A stretch of 64,000 bases of DNA from positions 248,001 to 312,000 of the forward strand of contig NZ_SDWS01000001.1 of the NCBI RefSeq assembly GCF_004137245.1. The letters are read 5' to 3'. A model generated the notes under the pieces. That model did not search any database and was not told the DNA's origin. It saw only the letters and a program-made list of their open reading frames with translations. The translations under genes were made by a program, and so were the position numbers. This DNA comes from Nocardioides glacieisoli. Lineage in GTDB: Bacteria > Actinomycetota > Actinomycetes > Propionibacteriales > Nocardioidaceae. Positions 44,894 through 53,783 of the stretch are shown piece by piece (the stretch's first letter is position 1; every line of letters begins with the position of its first letter).

Positions 44894-45141
44894 GCGACGT
44901 GCTGGCCGAGGCTCTCGAGCACCTGGTGCGTGGCATCGTCGACCACCCCGACGACGTCGTGGTCCGCGACAAGCAGATGCGTCGCGGCTCGATCCTCGAG
45001 GTCCGGGTGCACCCCGACGACCTCGGCAAGGTGATCGGCCGCAACGGCCGCACCGCGACCGCCTTCCGCACCGTCGTCTCGGCCCTCGCCGGCCGTGGTG
45101 GTGCGCGGGTGGACTTCGTGGACACCGATCGCCGCCGCTGA
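44890..45141 (+). CDS. khpA: KH domain RNA-binding protein KhpA
   Basis: This 83-residue protein is a single KH domain with the GXXG loop in [20 protein letters not shown]. KhpA proteins bind RNA, often as partners of KhpB/Jag, and are encoded between rpsP and rimM in many Gram-positive bacteria. Translation is coupled to rpsP. A strong terminator follows 20 nt after the stop codon. Confidence 0.9.
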   Translation: MSDVLAEALEHLVRGIVDHPDDVVVRDKQMRRGSILEVRVHPDDLGKVIGRNGRTATAFRTVVSALAGRGGARVDFVDTDRRR

Positions 45142-45160
45142 TCCTTCAGCACAGCCTGAT

Positions 45161-45195
45161 CGACGGGCGCCACCCCACCGGGGTGGCGCCCGTCG
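45161..45195 (+). terminator. Terminator after rpsP-khpA
   Basis: CGACGGGCGCCACCC (45161-45175) pairs perfectly with GGGTGGCGCCCGTCG (45181-45195); one more C-G pair can close the loop. GCATTT follows shortly. It separates rpsP-khpA from rimM-trmD. Confidence 0.85.
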
Positions 45196-45212
45196 CTGCA
45201 TTTCGGGGCCGA

Positions 45213-45218
45213 TAGCCT
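45213..45218 (+). promoter_or_regulatory. Leaderless -10 box of rimM
   Basis: TAGCCT ends 6 nt before GTG 45225. It gives rimM-trmD a promoter of its own directly after the terminator. Confidence 0.5.
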
Positions 45219-45224
45219 CGCCCC

Positions 45225-45803
45225 GTGAGCACAGGTGAACCGGCTGGCATCGAGGTCGTGGTCGGCCGGATCGGCAAGCCCCACGGCATCCGCGGCGAGG
45301 TCACCCTCGACGTACGCACCGACGAGCCGGAGCGGCGCTTCGCCCCGGGCACGACGTTCCGTGCCGAGGCCCCGGCGGGCGCCGACCGGCGCCCCACCTC
45401 GCTCACCGTCGCCCGCGCCCGCTGGCACCAGAGCACGTTGCTCGTCACCTTCGAGGAGCTCGAGGACCGCAACGCCGCCGAGGCCGTGCGCGGCACGGTC
45501 CTCCACGCGACGATCGGCCACGACGAGGTCCCCGACGACCCCGAGGAGTACTACGACCACCAGCTCGTCGGTCTGGCGGTCGTGGACCTCGACGGCACGC
45601 TGCTCGGCGAGGTGAAGGCCGTCGTCCACGGCTCGGCCCAGGACCTGCTGACCGTCCGCACCGCCGACGGCCGCGACGCCCTCGTGCCGTTCGTGTCGGC
45701 CCTCGTCCCCGAGGTCGACCTCGCCGCCGGCCGGCTGGTCGTCGCCGACCGGCCGGGCCTCGTGACGCCCTTCCCGGACGAGGACGACGGCGGCGACCCG
45801 TGA
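45225..45803 (+). CDS. rimM: Ribosome maturation factor RimM
   Basis: This 192-residue protein has the two RimM parts. The N-terminal barrel has [20 protein letters not shown], and the PRC-like C-terminal domain has [20 protein letters not shown] and [14 protein letters not shown]. RimM helps mature the 30S head region by binding S19. The stop overlaps the trmD start as GTGA. Confidence 0.93.
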   Translation: MSTGEPAGIEVVVGRIGKPHGIRGEVTLDVRTDEPERRFAPGTTFRAEAPAGADRRPTSLTVARARWHQSTLLVTFEELEDRNAAEAVRGTVLHATIGHDEVPDDPEEYYDHQLVGLAVVDLDGTLLGEVKAVVHGSAQDLLTVRTADGRDALVPFVSALVPEVDLAAGRLVVADRPGLVTPFPDEDDGGDP

Positions 45804-46978
45804 GGATCGACGTCGTCACGATCTTCCCCGACTACCTCGCTCCGCTGGAGCTCAGCCTCCCCGGCAAGGCGCGCGACAAGGGCCTGCTCGACCTCGCCGT
45901 CCACGACCTCCGGCGGTGGACGACCGACCGCCACCACACCGTCGACGACACGCCCTACGGCGGTGGCGCCGGGATGGTCATGAAGCCCGAGCCGTGGGGT
46001 CGGGCGCTCGACGAGGTGGCGCAGGGCGCGACGATCGTCTTCACGACGCCCAGCGGCGAGCCGTTCACCCAGGCCCTCGCCCACGAGCTCAGCGGCCACG
46101 AGCACCTCGTCTTCGCCTGCGGTCGCTACGAGGGCATCGACCAGCGGGTCGTCGAGCACGCCGCGACGATCGGCACCGTCCGGGAGATCAGCCTCGGCGA
46201 CTACGTCCTCAACGGTGGCGAGGTCGCCGCCCTGGCGATCACCGAGGCGGTCGTACGCCTGCTGCCCGGGTTCATGGGCAACGCCGAGTCGCTCGTCGAG
46301 GAGTCGCACGCCGACGGCCTCCTCGAGTACCCCGTCTACACCAAGCCCGCGTCGTGGGAGGGCCGCGACGTCCCCGACGTCCTGCTCTCCGGCGACCACG
46401 CCAGGATCGCGCGCTGGCGGCACGAGCAGGCCCAGCGGCGCACGGCGGAGCGGCGGCCCGACCTCCTCCCGGCGACCGGCGCGATCGGCGGCCTCGCCGA
46501 CCTCGACGTACGCCCTGCCGTGCCCGCCGACGCCGGCGAGCTCTTCACCCTCCAGCGGGCGTGCTGGCTCCAGGAGCTGGAGGCCAACCCGGGCGTGGAG
46601 ATCCCGGCGCTGCGCGAGTCTCTCGACGACGTACGCCGTGGGCTGGACGGGTGGGTGGTGCGCGTCGTCCGCGAGCCGTCCTCCGGCCGGCTGGTCGGCG
46701 CCGTGCGCGGCAAGGTCGACTCCCACGGCGAGTGGGACATCGGCCGGGTCATGGTCGCCCCCGACCTGCAGGGCCGCGGCCTCGGCCGGGCCCTGCTCGA
46801 GCTGGTCCAGGAGCTCGCGCCTGAGGAGGTCGAGACCTACGTCCTCTTCACCGGGCAGGGCTCGGCCGACAACCAGCGGATGTACAAGAAGGCGGGCTTC
46901 CGGCTGCGCCCGGACCGGAAGGCACCGCCGGGCGCGGTGGTCATGACGAAGAGGGCGGATCGGCGGATTTCACGCTGA
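45800..46978 (+). CDS. trmD: tRNA (guanosine(37)-N1)-methyltransferase TrmD fused to a GNAT domain
   Basis: This protein has 392 residues, whereas TrmD alone is usually about 230-250. Residues 1-225 are a complete Trm[51 protein letters not shown] in the trefoil-knot SAM site, and [17 protein letters not shown]. From about residue 234 a GNAT fold begins ([15 protein letters not shown]) with acetyl-CoA motif [20 protein letters not shown] and [17 protein letters not shown]. The frame is continuous, so this is a real fusion rather than two genes. TrmD methylates G37 of tRNAs to prevent frameshifts. The substrate of the acetyltransferase part is unknown. Confidence 0.92.
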   Translation: MRIDVVTIFPDYLAPLELSLPGKARDKGLLDLAVHDLRRWTTDRHHTVDDTPYGGGAGMVMKPEPWGRALDEVAQGATIVFTTPSGEPFTQALAHELSGHEHLVFACGRYEGIDQRVVEHAATIGTVREISLGDYVLNGGEVAALAITEAVVRLLPGFMGNAESLVEESHADGLLEYPVYTKPASWEGRDVPDVLLSGDHARIARWRHEQAQRRTAERRPDLLPATGAIGGLADLDVRPAVPADAGELFTLQRACWLQELEANPGVEIPALRESLDDVRRGLDGWVVRVVREPSSGRLVGAVRGKVDSHGEWDIGRVMVAPDLQGRGLGRALLELVQELAPEEVETYVLFTGQGSADNQRMYKKAGFRLRPDRKAPPGAVVMTKRADRRISR

Positions 46979-46991
46979 CCCCTGCCTCTGG

Positions 46992-47189
46992 CAGACTTCT
47001 GCACTGGTCCGCTCGAGGCCAGGGTCGCCCGGACGCACCCACGCCCACCGCGTGGTGCACCGCCCCGGGGTCCGCCGCACCGCACCTGCCACAGGGGGCG
47101 CACCGGCACGGCCGCACCGAGCACCAGCCCCGAACACCCCATCACCACCGATTCCGCGAGCTGACCTGTGGCACTCGCGAGGAGCATTC
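46992..47189 (+). promoter_or_regulatory. Promoter and leader of rplS
   Basis: CAGACT (46992-46997), in TCTGGCAGACT, lies 13 nt after the trmD stop and resembles the rpsP promoter. The implied leader is about 185 nt. It has a perfect CCACGC/GCGTGG hairpin (47039-47055) and a possible CGCCCC/GGGGGCG pairing. An L19 autoregulatory leader is possible but unproven. No open reading frame of note lies here. Confidence 0.35.
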
Positions 47190-47540
47190 ATGACCAACGT
47201 CATCGCCGATCTCGGCAACTCCCTCAAGCGCGACGACGTCCCGGCCTTCCGCGCCGGCGACACCGTCAAGGTCCACGTCAAGGTCATCGAGGGCAGCCGC
47301 TCGCGTGTCCAGGTGTTCCAGGGCGTCGTGATCCGCATCCACGGCTCCGGCATCGGCCGCACCTTCACCGTCCGCAAGGTCTCCTTCGGCGTCGGTGTCG
47401 AGCGCACGTTCCCGATCAACTCCCCGATCTTCGAGACGATCGAGGTCGTGACCCGCGGTGACGTCCGACGCGCGAAGCTCTACTACCTGCGCAACCTGCG
47501 CGGCAAGGCTGCCAAGATCAAGGAGCGCCGCGAGGCGTGA
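47190..47540 (+). CDS. rplS: 50S ribosomal protein L19
   Basis: This 116-residue protein has the normal L19 length. It shows [40 protein letters not shown] and the C-terminal signature [21 protein letters not shown]19 sits at the 30S-50S interface. CGAGGAGC precedes the ATG; the longer open frame upstream belongs to the leader. Confidence 0.96.
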   Translation: MTNVIADLGNSLKRDDVPAFRAGDTVKVHVKVIEGSRSRVQVFQGVVIRIHGSGIGRTFTVRKVSFGVGVERTFPINSPIFETIEVVTRGDVRRAKLYYLRNLRGKAAKIKERREA

Positions 47541-47558
47541 TCCCGACCAGGGACTGGT

Positions 47559-47564
47559 TAGTCT
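47559..47564 (+). promoter_or_regulatory. Leaderless -10 box of lepB
   Basis: TAGTCT ends 6 nt before GTG 47571, and no ribosome binding site is present. Confidence 0.5.
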
Positions 47565-47570
47565 CTGCGC

Positions 47571-48380
47571 GTGACTTCTGACGACCGCGGTTCCTCGTCC
47601 ATCTCCACGGACGAGGGACCGCGGTCGTTGCGTTCGGAGGACGAGGCGGGCCCGCGCCAGAAGCGCAAGCAGCTGCCGCTGTGGCAGGAGACGATCCTGC
47701 TCCTCGGGGTCGCGCTCGTCCTGGCGATCGTCATCAAGACCTTCTTCGTCCAGGCGTTCTACATCCCGTCGGAGTCGATGGAGCCGGGACTGATCCTCAA
47801 CGACCGGATCCTGATCCAGAAGGTCTCCTACTGGGGCGACGACGAGCCCGAGCGCGGCGACGTCGTCGTCTTCAAGGACCCGGGCGGCTGGCTGCCCCCC
47901 AACGAGAGCGCCGGACCGAGCAACCCGGTCGCGCAGGTGATGGCCAAGATCGGGCTCTACCCGACCGGCGGCCACCTCGTGAAGCGCGTCATCGGCGTCG
48001 CCGGCGACACCATCGAGTGCTGCGACGACAGGGGACGCCTCATCGTCAACGGGAAGCCGCTCAACGAGTCGGCGTACGTCAAGCGCATCGATGCCAAGTG
48101 CAACGGCCCGATGCCGACCGGCGGCAAGTGCGACGAGAAGTGGACGGTCGGGCCGATCCCCGAGGGCCACATCTTCGTGATGGGCGACAACCGCTCCCGC
48201 TCCGCCGACTCCTCGCAGAAGATGTGCCGCCCCGACGAGACCGAGTGCGTGCCGGGCGACGAGTTCGTGCCGGTCGACCTGGTCGTCGGCAAGGTCTTCG
48301 TGCTGCTCTGGCCCGCCGACCGCTTCCGCTGGAACACGCGTCCGGCCACGTTCGAGGACGTGCCGGACCCGTCCTCGTGA
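47571..48380 (+). CDS. lepB: Signal peptidase I
   Basis: This 269-residue membrane peptidase cleaves signal peptides of exported proteins. A charged N-terminus leads to one membrane segment (ETILLLGVALVLAIVIKTFF). The catalytic serine is in PSESMEPG (Ser69) and the lysine in LVKRVIGVAGD (Lys138). The C-terminal signature is FVMGDNRSRSADS. A cysteine-rich insert (IECCDDRG, KCNGP, GKCDE) lies between boxes and may form disulfides outside the cell. The stop overlaps the rnhB start as GTGA. Confidence 0.94.
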   Translation: MTSDDRGSSSISTDEGPRSLRSEDEAGPRQKRKQLPLWQETILLLGVALVLAIVIKTFFVQAFYIPSESMEPGLILNDRILIQKVSYWGDDEPERGDVVVFKDPGGWLPPNESAGPSNPVAQVMAKIGLYPTGGHLVKRVIGVAGDTIECCDDRGRLIVNGKPLNESAYVKRIDAKCNGPMPTGGKCDEKWTVGPIPEGHIFVMGDNRSRSADSSQKMCRPDETECVPGDEFVPVDLVVGKVFVLLWPADRFRWNTRPATFEDVPDPSS

Positions 48381-49138
48381 GCGGACCGACGATGACGGCC
48401 CCCTCGCCGCTTCCCGTTCCCGCGCAGGGGAGCGTGACCGTACGCCGTGACGCCGGGCTCTACGGCTACGAGCGAGCCCTGCGCCGCGCGGGCCTCGACC
48501 CGATCGCCGGGGTGGACGAGGCCGGCCGGGGCGCCTGCGCCGGACCGCTCGTGGCGGGCGCCGTCGTGCTCCCGGCCGGCAAGGCGGGGATCGTGCCGGG
48601 CCTGGCCGACAGCAAGCTGCTGACCGAGGCTGCCCGCGAGCGCGTATACGCCCAGGTCGTCCGGCGCGCGCTCGCGTGGTCGGTGGTGGTGATCGACTCG
48701 GACGAGTGCGACCGGCTCGGGATGCACGTCGCCAACCTCGAGGCGCTGCGACGGGCGGTGGCCCGCCTCGGGACGCGTCCGTCGTACGTCCTCACGGACG
48801 GGTTCCCCGTCGACGGCCTCGGCGTCCCCGGGCTGGCGGTGTGGAAGGGCGACCGCGTGGCTGCGTGCATCGCTGCGGCGTCCGTCCTCGCGAAGGTGAC
48901 GCGCGACCGGCTGATGGTCGAGATGGACGGGACGTGGCCGCACTACGGCTTCCGGGTCCACAAGGGCTACTGCACCTCCGACCACGACGCGGCGCTCGCC
49001 GAGCACGGCCCGTGCCCCGAGCACCGGATGCGCTTCGTCAACGTGCGACGCGCCGCGGGGCTCGAGCCGTTGGCCGAGGACGCGGCCACTAGGGTCAGCG
49101 ATGGGGCCGGGGACGAGTCGACGGAGGAGGGCGCATGA
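48377..49138 (+). CDS. rnhB: Ribonuclease HII
   Basis: The protein is about 253 residues long and removes ribonucleotides from DNA-RNA hybrids. It has the catalytic GVDEAGRGACAGPLVAGAV, KLLTEAARERVY, and the remaining acidic site around VLTDGFPVDG. The HKGYCTSDHDAALAEHGPC region closes the fold. The GTG at 48377 overlaps the lepB stop; an ATG at 48392 in the same frame is an equally possible start. The gene overlaps the DUF2469 start by 4 nt. Confidence 0.93.
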   Translation: MSGPTMTAPSPLPVPAQGSVTVRRDAGLYGYERALRRAGLDPIAGVDEAGRGACAGPLVAGAVVLPAGKAGIVPGLADSKLLTEAARERVYAQVVRRALAWSVVVIDSDECDRLGMHVANLEALRRAVARLGTRPSYVLTDGFPVDGLGVPGLAVWKGDRVAACIAAASVLAKVTRDRLMVEMDGTWPHYGFRVHKGYCTSDHDAALAEHGPCPEHRMRFVNVRRAAGLEPLAEDAATRVSDGAGDESTEEGA

Positions 49139-49443
49139 GCGCGGAGGATCTCGAGAAGTACGAGACCGAGATGGAGCTCACCCTCTATCGGGAGTACCGC
49201 GACGTCGTCGGCATCTTCAAGTACGTCGTCGAGACCGACCGCCGCTTCTACCTGTGCAACCAGGTCGACGTGAAGGCGCGCTCGGAGAGCGGTGACGTCT
49301 TCTTCGAGGTCTCGATGACCGACGCCTGGGTCTGGGACATGTACCGCCCGGCCCGCTTCGCCAAGAACGTCAAGGTGCTGACCTTCAAGGACGTCAACGT
49401 CGAGGAGCTCGCGCCCCGGGAGATCGACCCGCCCAAGGACTGA
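49135..49443 (+). CDS. DUF2469 family protein
   Basis: This 102-residue protein begins MSAEDLEKYETEMELTLYRE and contains FKYVVETDRRFYLCNQVDV and WVWDMYRPARFAKNVKVLTF, the highly conserved DUF2469 pattern found next to rnhB in actinobacteria. Its function is unknown. The ATGA overlap with rnhB indicates coupled translation. About 150 bp without a gene follow before yraN. Confidence 0.88.
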   Translation: MSAEDLEKYETEMELTLYREYRDVVGIFKYVVETDRRFYLCNQVDVKARSESGDVFFEVSMTDAWVWDMYRPARFAKNVKVLTFKDVNVEELAPREIDPPKD

Positions 49444-49597
49444 CGGGGTTCACTCCGCTGTCGGACTCCCTGCGCCACCAACCGTCCACAGGCGGTCCGA
49501 TCCGGCCGTCTTCCACAGGGTGCGCGCCGGGCAGCGGTCCGGCGTCGGTGCGCCACGGTCTGCTGGTGCCTCCCGCACCGACCGGAAGGCACCCACG

Positions 49598-49999
49598 ATG
49601 GCTCGACCCGCTGCCGCTTCACCCTTCACGCGCGACCCGCTCGCGGAGCACAACCGACTCCTCGGCGAGCGCGGCGAGACGATCGCCGCCCGCCACCTCG
49701 TGAGCCGTGGCATGGAGCTCGTCGACCGCAACTGGCGGTGCGACGCCGGCGAGATCGACCTGGTCCTCCGCGACGGCAACGTCCTGGTCATCTGCGAGGT
49801 GAAGACCCGCACGTCGACGGACTACGGCGATCCGCTCGAGGCGGTCGACCAGCGCAAGGCAGACCGGTTGCGGCGGTTGGGCGCCCGCTGGCTGCGCTGC
49901 CACGACTGCCATCCCGACGACATCAGGGTCGACCTGGTGGGCGTCCTGGCGCCCCCGGGGCGCCCGGTCGAGGTCGAGCACGTCGAGGGGGTCGGCTGA
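49598..49999 (+). CDS. yraN: YraN/UPF0102 family nuclease-like protein
   Basis: This 133-residue protein has the restriction-endonuclease-like core GEIDLVLRDGNVLVICEVKT with the Asp and Glu-x-Lys metal site, and the helix GERGETIAARHLVSRGMELV before it. UPF0102 proteins are predicted Holliday-junction-type nucleases without proven function. GGAAGG lies 9 nt before the ATG. The gene overlaps comM (TGATG) and leads the yraN-comM-dprA unit. Confidence 0.88.
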   Translation: MARPAAASPFTRDPLAEHNRLLGERGETIAARHLVSRGMELVDRNWRCDAGEIDLVLRDGNVLVICEVKTRTSTDYGDPLEAVDQRKADRLRRLGARWLRCHDCHPDDIRVDLVGVLAPPGRPVEVEHVEGVG

Positions 50000-51603
50000 T
50001 GGCATTCGCGACGGCACGCTCCCTCGCCCTGCGCGGGGCCGTCGGGCACGTGATCGACGTCCAGGTCGACATCTCGCCCGGGCTGGTGACCACGACGCTC
50101 GTCGGACGGGTGGACAAGAGCCTGTCCGAGGCGCGCGACAGGGTGCGGATGGCGATCAACAACGACTGTGGCCGCTGGCCGGCCACCAAGCGGGTGACGA
50201 TCCTGCTCGCTCCTGCCGATCTCCCCAAGACCGGCACCCACTACGACCTGGCCATCGCGATCGCAGTGCTGGCCGCCGACAAGCAGCAGAAGGAGCTCAC
50301 GCCCGACCTGCTCGACGGCTGGGCCTTCATCGGCGAGCTGTCCGTCTCCGGGGCGCTCCGCCCGGTGCCGGGTGTGCTGCCGATGGTGATCGCCGCGGCC
50401 GCCCACGGCATCACGCGGGTGTTCGTCCCGGAGCCGCAGGCGGCCGAGGCCGCGCTCGTCCCCGCGATGACGGTGTTCGGGGTCCGCTCGCTGGCGCAGG
50501 TGTCCGCGGTGCTGCGCGGGGCCGAGGTGCCCGAGGCACCTCCGGTGGTCGCCGCGTCAGCCACGTCCCTGGGCACCTGGAGCGGCGAGGGGCGGCTGGA
50601 TGACGTCGACCTGGCCGACCTCGACGGGCTCGAGGACGTCCGCTACGCCGTGGAGGTGGCCGCCGCCGGCGCACACCCGCTGATGCTCGTCGGGCCGCGT
50701 GGCACCGGGAAGACGTCGATCGCCGAGCGGATCCCGTCGATCCTCCCCGACCTCACGATCGAGCAGTCGCTCGAGGTCACCGCGCTGCACTCCGTCACCG
50801 GCGTCCTTCCCGATGGTTCAGGGCTCCTGCGGCGTCCACCGTGGTTCGCGCCGCACCACTCCGCGAGCGCCGCGAGCGTGCTCGGCGGCGGTACGGGGAA
50901 GGTGCGCCCGGGCCAGGTGAGCCTGGCCCATCACGGCGTGCTCTTCCTCGACGAGTTCCCCCACTTCCGCTCCGACGTGATCGAGGCGATGCGGCAACCG
51001 CTCGAGTCGGGCGAGGTGACCATCGCCCGGGGCGAGGACTCCGCCACCTACCCGGCCCGCTCCCTCGTCGTGCTCGCGGCCAACCCCTGTCCGTGCGGCA
51101 ACTTCCACGGCTCCACCGGTGGGTCGTGCGACTGCACGGAGGTCCAGCGGGCCCACTACCGCCGCAAGCTGTCCGGCCCGATCCTCGACCGCGTCGACAT
51201 CTGGATGGAAGTACGACCCCAGGGCCGGCGCCCGTCGAGCGGGTGGGGTCCCCAGCCGGAGTCCTCGGCCGAGGTCCGGGCACGCGTCACCGAGGCGCGC
51301 CAACGACAGGCCCACCGCTACCGCGACCGTGCCTGGCTGCTCAACTCCTCCTGCCCGGGGCCGGTCCTCGCCGAACGCTGGCCGCTGGAACCCGAGGGAC
51401 AGCGGCTGATCGACGCGGAGCTGACTGCCGGCACGCTGACCCGCCGCGGACTGACCCGGGTCCAGCGCCTTGCCTGGACCGTCGCCGACTGTGCCGGGGT
51501 CGAGCGGCCCGGGGCCGAGGAGGCGTCGATCGCGCTGACGCTCCGGTCCGACGACGCCGCTCGCAGCCTGCCGGCCCGCCTGGCCGCAGTGGCGGCGTCA
51601 TGA
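49999..51603 (+). CDS. comM: ComM/YifB family Mg-chelatase-like ATPase
   Basis: This 534-residue AAA+ protein begins MAFATARSLALRGAVGHVID with the N-terminal LonC-like fold. It has Walker A in LVGPRGTGKTSIAERI, Walker B in GVLFLDEFPHF, and a cysteine-rich NPCPCGNFHGSTGGSCDC loop. The C-terminal part has ALTLRSDDAAR. ComM is a branch-migration helicase that aids integration of transforming DNA in some bacteria; YifB homologues are also found in non-competent species. The stop overlaps the dprA start. Confidence 0.9.
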   Translation: MAFATARSLALRGAVGHVIDVQVDISPGLVTTTLVGRVDKSLSEARDRVRMAINNDCGRWPATKRVTILLAPADLPKTGTHYDLAIAIAVLAADKQQKELTPDLLDGWAFIGELSVSGALRPVPGVLPMVIAAAAHGITRVFVPEPQAAEAALVPAMTVFGVRSLAQVSAVLRGAEVPEAPPVVAASATSLGTWSGEGRLDDVDLADLDGLEDVRYAVEVAAAGAHPLMLVGPRGTGKTSIAERIPSILPDLTIEQSLEVTALHSVTGVLPDGSGLLRRPPWFAPHHSASAASVLGGGTGKVRPGQVSLAHHGVLFLDEFPHFRSDVIEAMRQPLESGEVTIARGEDSATYPARSLVVLAANPCPCGNFHGSTGGSCDCTEVQRAHYRRKLSGPILDRVDIWMEVRPQGRRPSSGWGPQPESSAEVRARVTEARQRQAHRYRDRAWLLNSSCPGPVLAERWPLEPEGQRLIDAELTAGTLTRRGLTRVQRLAWTVADCAGVERPGAEEASIALTLRSDDAARSLPARLAAVAAS

Positions 51604-52784
51604 ACACCCCGCGTTCTTCTCCTCCGCCGTGCTCCTCCGGACAACGCCGCGAGGAACTCGTGATGAGTGCGGTTCCTGAGGCCGAGCGGCTGGCCCGGGT
51701 GACGTTGAGCTGCGCCGTCGAGCCAGGCGACGGCACGACCTCGGCCCTCATCGGCCAGCTCGGTGCCCTGCGGGCGCTGGAGCAGTCCCGCGTGCCGAAG
51801 CCCGGCAGCCAGCTCCACGAGCGCGTGGCCGAGGTCGACCCCGAGCGGCAGCTCGACCAGGCCGAGCGGTGTGGCATCCGCTTCCTCGTCCCCGGCGACC
51901 CCGAATGGCCCACCGCGCTGGACCAGCTCGACGACGCGATGGGGGACGAGCGCTTCGGCGGCACACCTCCGGGGCTCTGGGTGAAAGGGCCGATGCCGCT
52001 GACAGAGCTCGACACCTCGGTCGCCGTCGTCGGCTCGCGCGCCGCATCCGTCTACGGCGTCGAGATGACCCGGGCCATCTGCGACCACCTGGCCGTCGCG
52101 GGCGTGCCGGTGGTGTCCGGCGGTGCCCTCGGCATCGACTACGTCGCCCACGACGCGAGCCTGCTGGCCGGTGGGGCGACAGCGGCCGTCCTGGCCTGCG
52201 GGGTGGACCGGGTCTATCCCGCCCAGCACCGGCTCCTGCTGCAGCACCTCGCGGCCGAGTTCGCCGTCGCATCCGAGCAGCCGCCGGGCTCCGCACCGAC
52301 CCGGCTGCGGTTCCTGGCGCGCAACCGCCTGATCGCCGCGCTGACTCGCGGCACCGTCCTGGTCGAGGCGGCGCTGCGCAGCGGTGCACTCAACACGGCC
52401 GGGTGGGCGGAGAAGCTCAGCCGGCACGTGATGTGCGTGCCCGGGCCGGTCACCAGCTACACCTCGCAGGGCGTCAACAACTGGCTCCGACAGGGTCGAG
52501 GCACGGTCGTCACCCACGGAGCGGAAGTGCTCGAGCTCATCGGCCGCGCAGGCGACCACCTCGTCGAGGAGCCACGCGGAGAGGAGCGGCCACGCGACGC
52601 ACTCACGCGTGTCGAGCAGCAGGTGCTGGAGTTCGTGCCCGTCAGCACCCCCGCTGAGGTGGACTCCATCGCGCGCAGCTCCTCGCTCCACGTCCGCGAC
52701 ACGGTCGGCGCGCTGCGGCGGCTGCAGGCCAAGGACTTCGTCCGGCTCGAGGAGGGAGGATGGCGGCTCGTGCCTGACGGATGA
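51600..52784 (+). CDS. dprA: DNA-processing protein DprA
   Basis: The protein is about 394 residues long. The Rossmann-type DprA core has VAVVGSRAASVYGVEMTRAI, GVPVVSGGALGIDYVAHDAS and FLARNRLIAALTRGTVLVEA, and a C-terminal winged-helix-like part follows. DprA loads RecA onto single-stranded DNA during transformation. ATG 51600 overlaps the comM stop; an ATG at 51663 would remove a Pro/Ser-rich start. No uptake machinery is present in this window. Confidence 0.92.
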   Translation: MNTPRSSPPPCSSGQRREELVMSAVPEAERLARVTLSCAVEPGDGTTSALIGQLGALRALEQSRVPKPGSQLHERVAEVDPERQLDQAERCGIRFLVPGDPEWPTALDQLDDAMGDERFGGTPPGLWVKGPMPLTELDTSVAVVGSRAASVYGVEMTRAICDHLAVAGVPVVSGGALGIDYVAHDASLLAGGATAAVLACGVDRVYPAQHRLLLQHLAAEFAVASEQPPGSAPTRLRFLARNRLIAALTRGTVLVEAALRSGALNTAGWAEKLSRHVMCVPGPVTSYTSQGVNNWLRQGRGTVVTHGAEVLELIGRAGDHLVEEPRGEERPRDALTRVEQQVLEFVPVSTPAEVDSIARSSSLHVRDTVGALRRLQAKDFVRLEEGGWRLVPDG

Positions 52785-52800
52785 GGGACGCTCGCGCGCC

Positions 52801-52806
52801 TAGTCT
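52801..52806 (+). promoter_or_regulatory. Leaderless -10 box of xerC
   Basis: TAGTCT ends 6 nt before ATG 52813, and no ribosome binding site is present. Confidence 0.5.
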
Positions 52807-52812
52807 TCGAGC

Positions 52813-53763
52813 ATGAGCGCGACGGACGGGACCCAGGCGGCGGTCCCCGGTCTGCCCGAGGCCTTCGCGCGGCTGCTCGGCGACTACGAGCGCCACCTCG
52901 TGTCGGAGCGCGACCTCGCCCCGCACACGGTCCGGGCCTACCTCGGCGACATCTCGAGCCTGCTCGACCACTGCGGCCGTCTCGCCATCGACGACCTCGC
53001 CGACCTCGACCTCCGTACGCTCCGGAGCTGGCTGGCCAGGCTGCAGACCTCCGGCCGGAGCCGGACGACGATCGCGCGGCGCGCCACCGCGGCTCGGGTG
53101 TTCACGGCGTGGCTGCACCGCACCGGGCGGGTGCCGACCGACCCGGGAGCGGCGCTGGGCTCGCCGAAGAAGCACAAGACCCTGCCGCCGGTGCTGCGGG
53201 CCGACGAGGCCGAGGCGCTGATCCGGTCCGCCGCCGACCTGGCCGACGACGACACCCCTGTCGGGATCCGCGACGTGGCGATGCTCGAGCTGCTCTACGC
53301 CACCGGCATCCGGGTGGGCGAGCTGGTCGGCCTCGACATCGACGACGTCGACGACGAGCGCCGGGTCGTCCGGGTGTTCGGCAAGGGACGCAAGGAGCGC
53401 TCGGTGCCCTACGGCACCCCCGCCGGGCGGGCGGTCGACCGCTGGCTGAGGGCAGGTCGACCGGCGCTGCGGATCGAAGGCTCGGGCGCTGCGCTCTTCC
53501 TCGGCGTCCGGGGCCGACGGATCGACCAGCGGGCCGTGCGCGAGCTGGTCCACAAGCGGATCGCCGACGTCCCGGGCGCACCCGACATCGGACCCCACGG
53601 CCTCCGGCACACCGCGGCCACCCACCTGCTCGAGGGCGGCGCCGACCTGCGCTCGGTCCAGGAGCTCCTCGGCCACGCCTCGCTCGCCACGACGCAGCTC
53701 TACACCCACGTGACGACCGACCGGCTGCGCCGGGCCTACCAGCAGGCCCACCCCCGCGCCTAG
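52813..53763 (+). CDS. xerC: Tyrosine recombinase XerC
   Basis: This 316-residue protein has the SAM-like N-terminal domain ([20 protein letters not shown]) and a complete catalytic set: Arg167 in TGIRVGEL, Lys191 in GKGRKERSV, His262 and Arg265 in [12 protein letters not shown], His288 in [10 protein letters not shown], and Tyr297 in TQLYTHV. XerC resolves chromosome dimers with XerD. The gene sits at its conserved place after dprA, which argues against a mobile-element integrase. It is convergent with the M23 gene. Confidence 0.92.
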   Translation: MSATDGTQAAVPGLPEAFARLLGDYERHLVSERDLAPHTVRAYLGDISSLLDHCGRLAIDDLADLDLRTLRSWLARLQTSGRSRTTIARRATAARVFTAWLHRTGRVPTDPGAALGSPKKHKTLPPVLRADEAEALIRSAADLADDDTPVGIRDVAMLELLYATGIRVGELVGLDIDDVDDERRVVRVFGKGRKERSVPYGTPAGRAVDRWLRAGRPALRIEGSGAALFLGVRGRRIDQRAVRELVHKRIADVPGAPDIGPHGLRHTAATHLLEGGADLRSVQELLGHASLATTQLYTHVTTDRLRRAYQQAHPRA

Positions 53764-53783
53764 CGGCTCGTATCGAGACGTGA

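Noticed and set aside
49999..52784. Evidence for natural competence from comM and dprA
   Set aside because: Both genes are kept in many bacteria that are not known to be transformable. No uptake or pilus genes are in the window.
52813..53763. Integrase of a mobile element
   Set aside because: The tyrosine recombinase is at the conserved xerC locus between dprA and rpsB, and no attachment site or phage gene is present.
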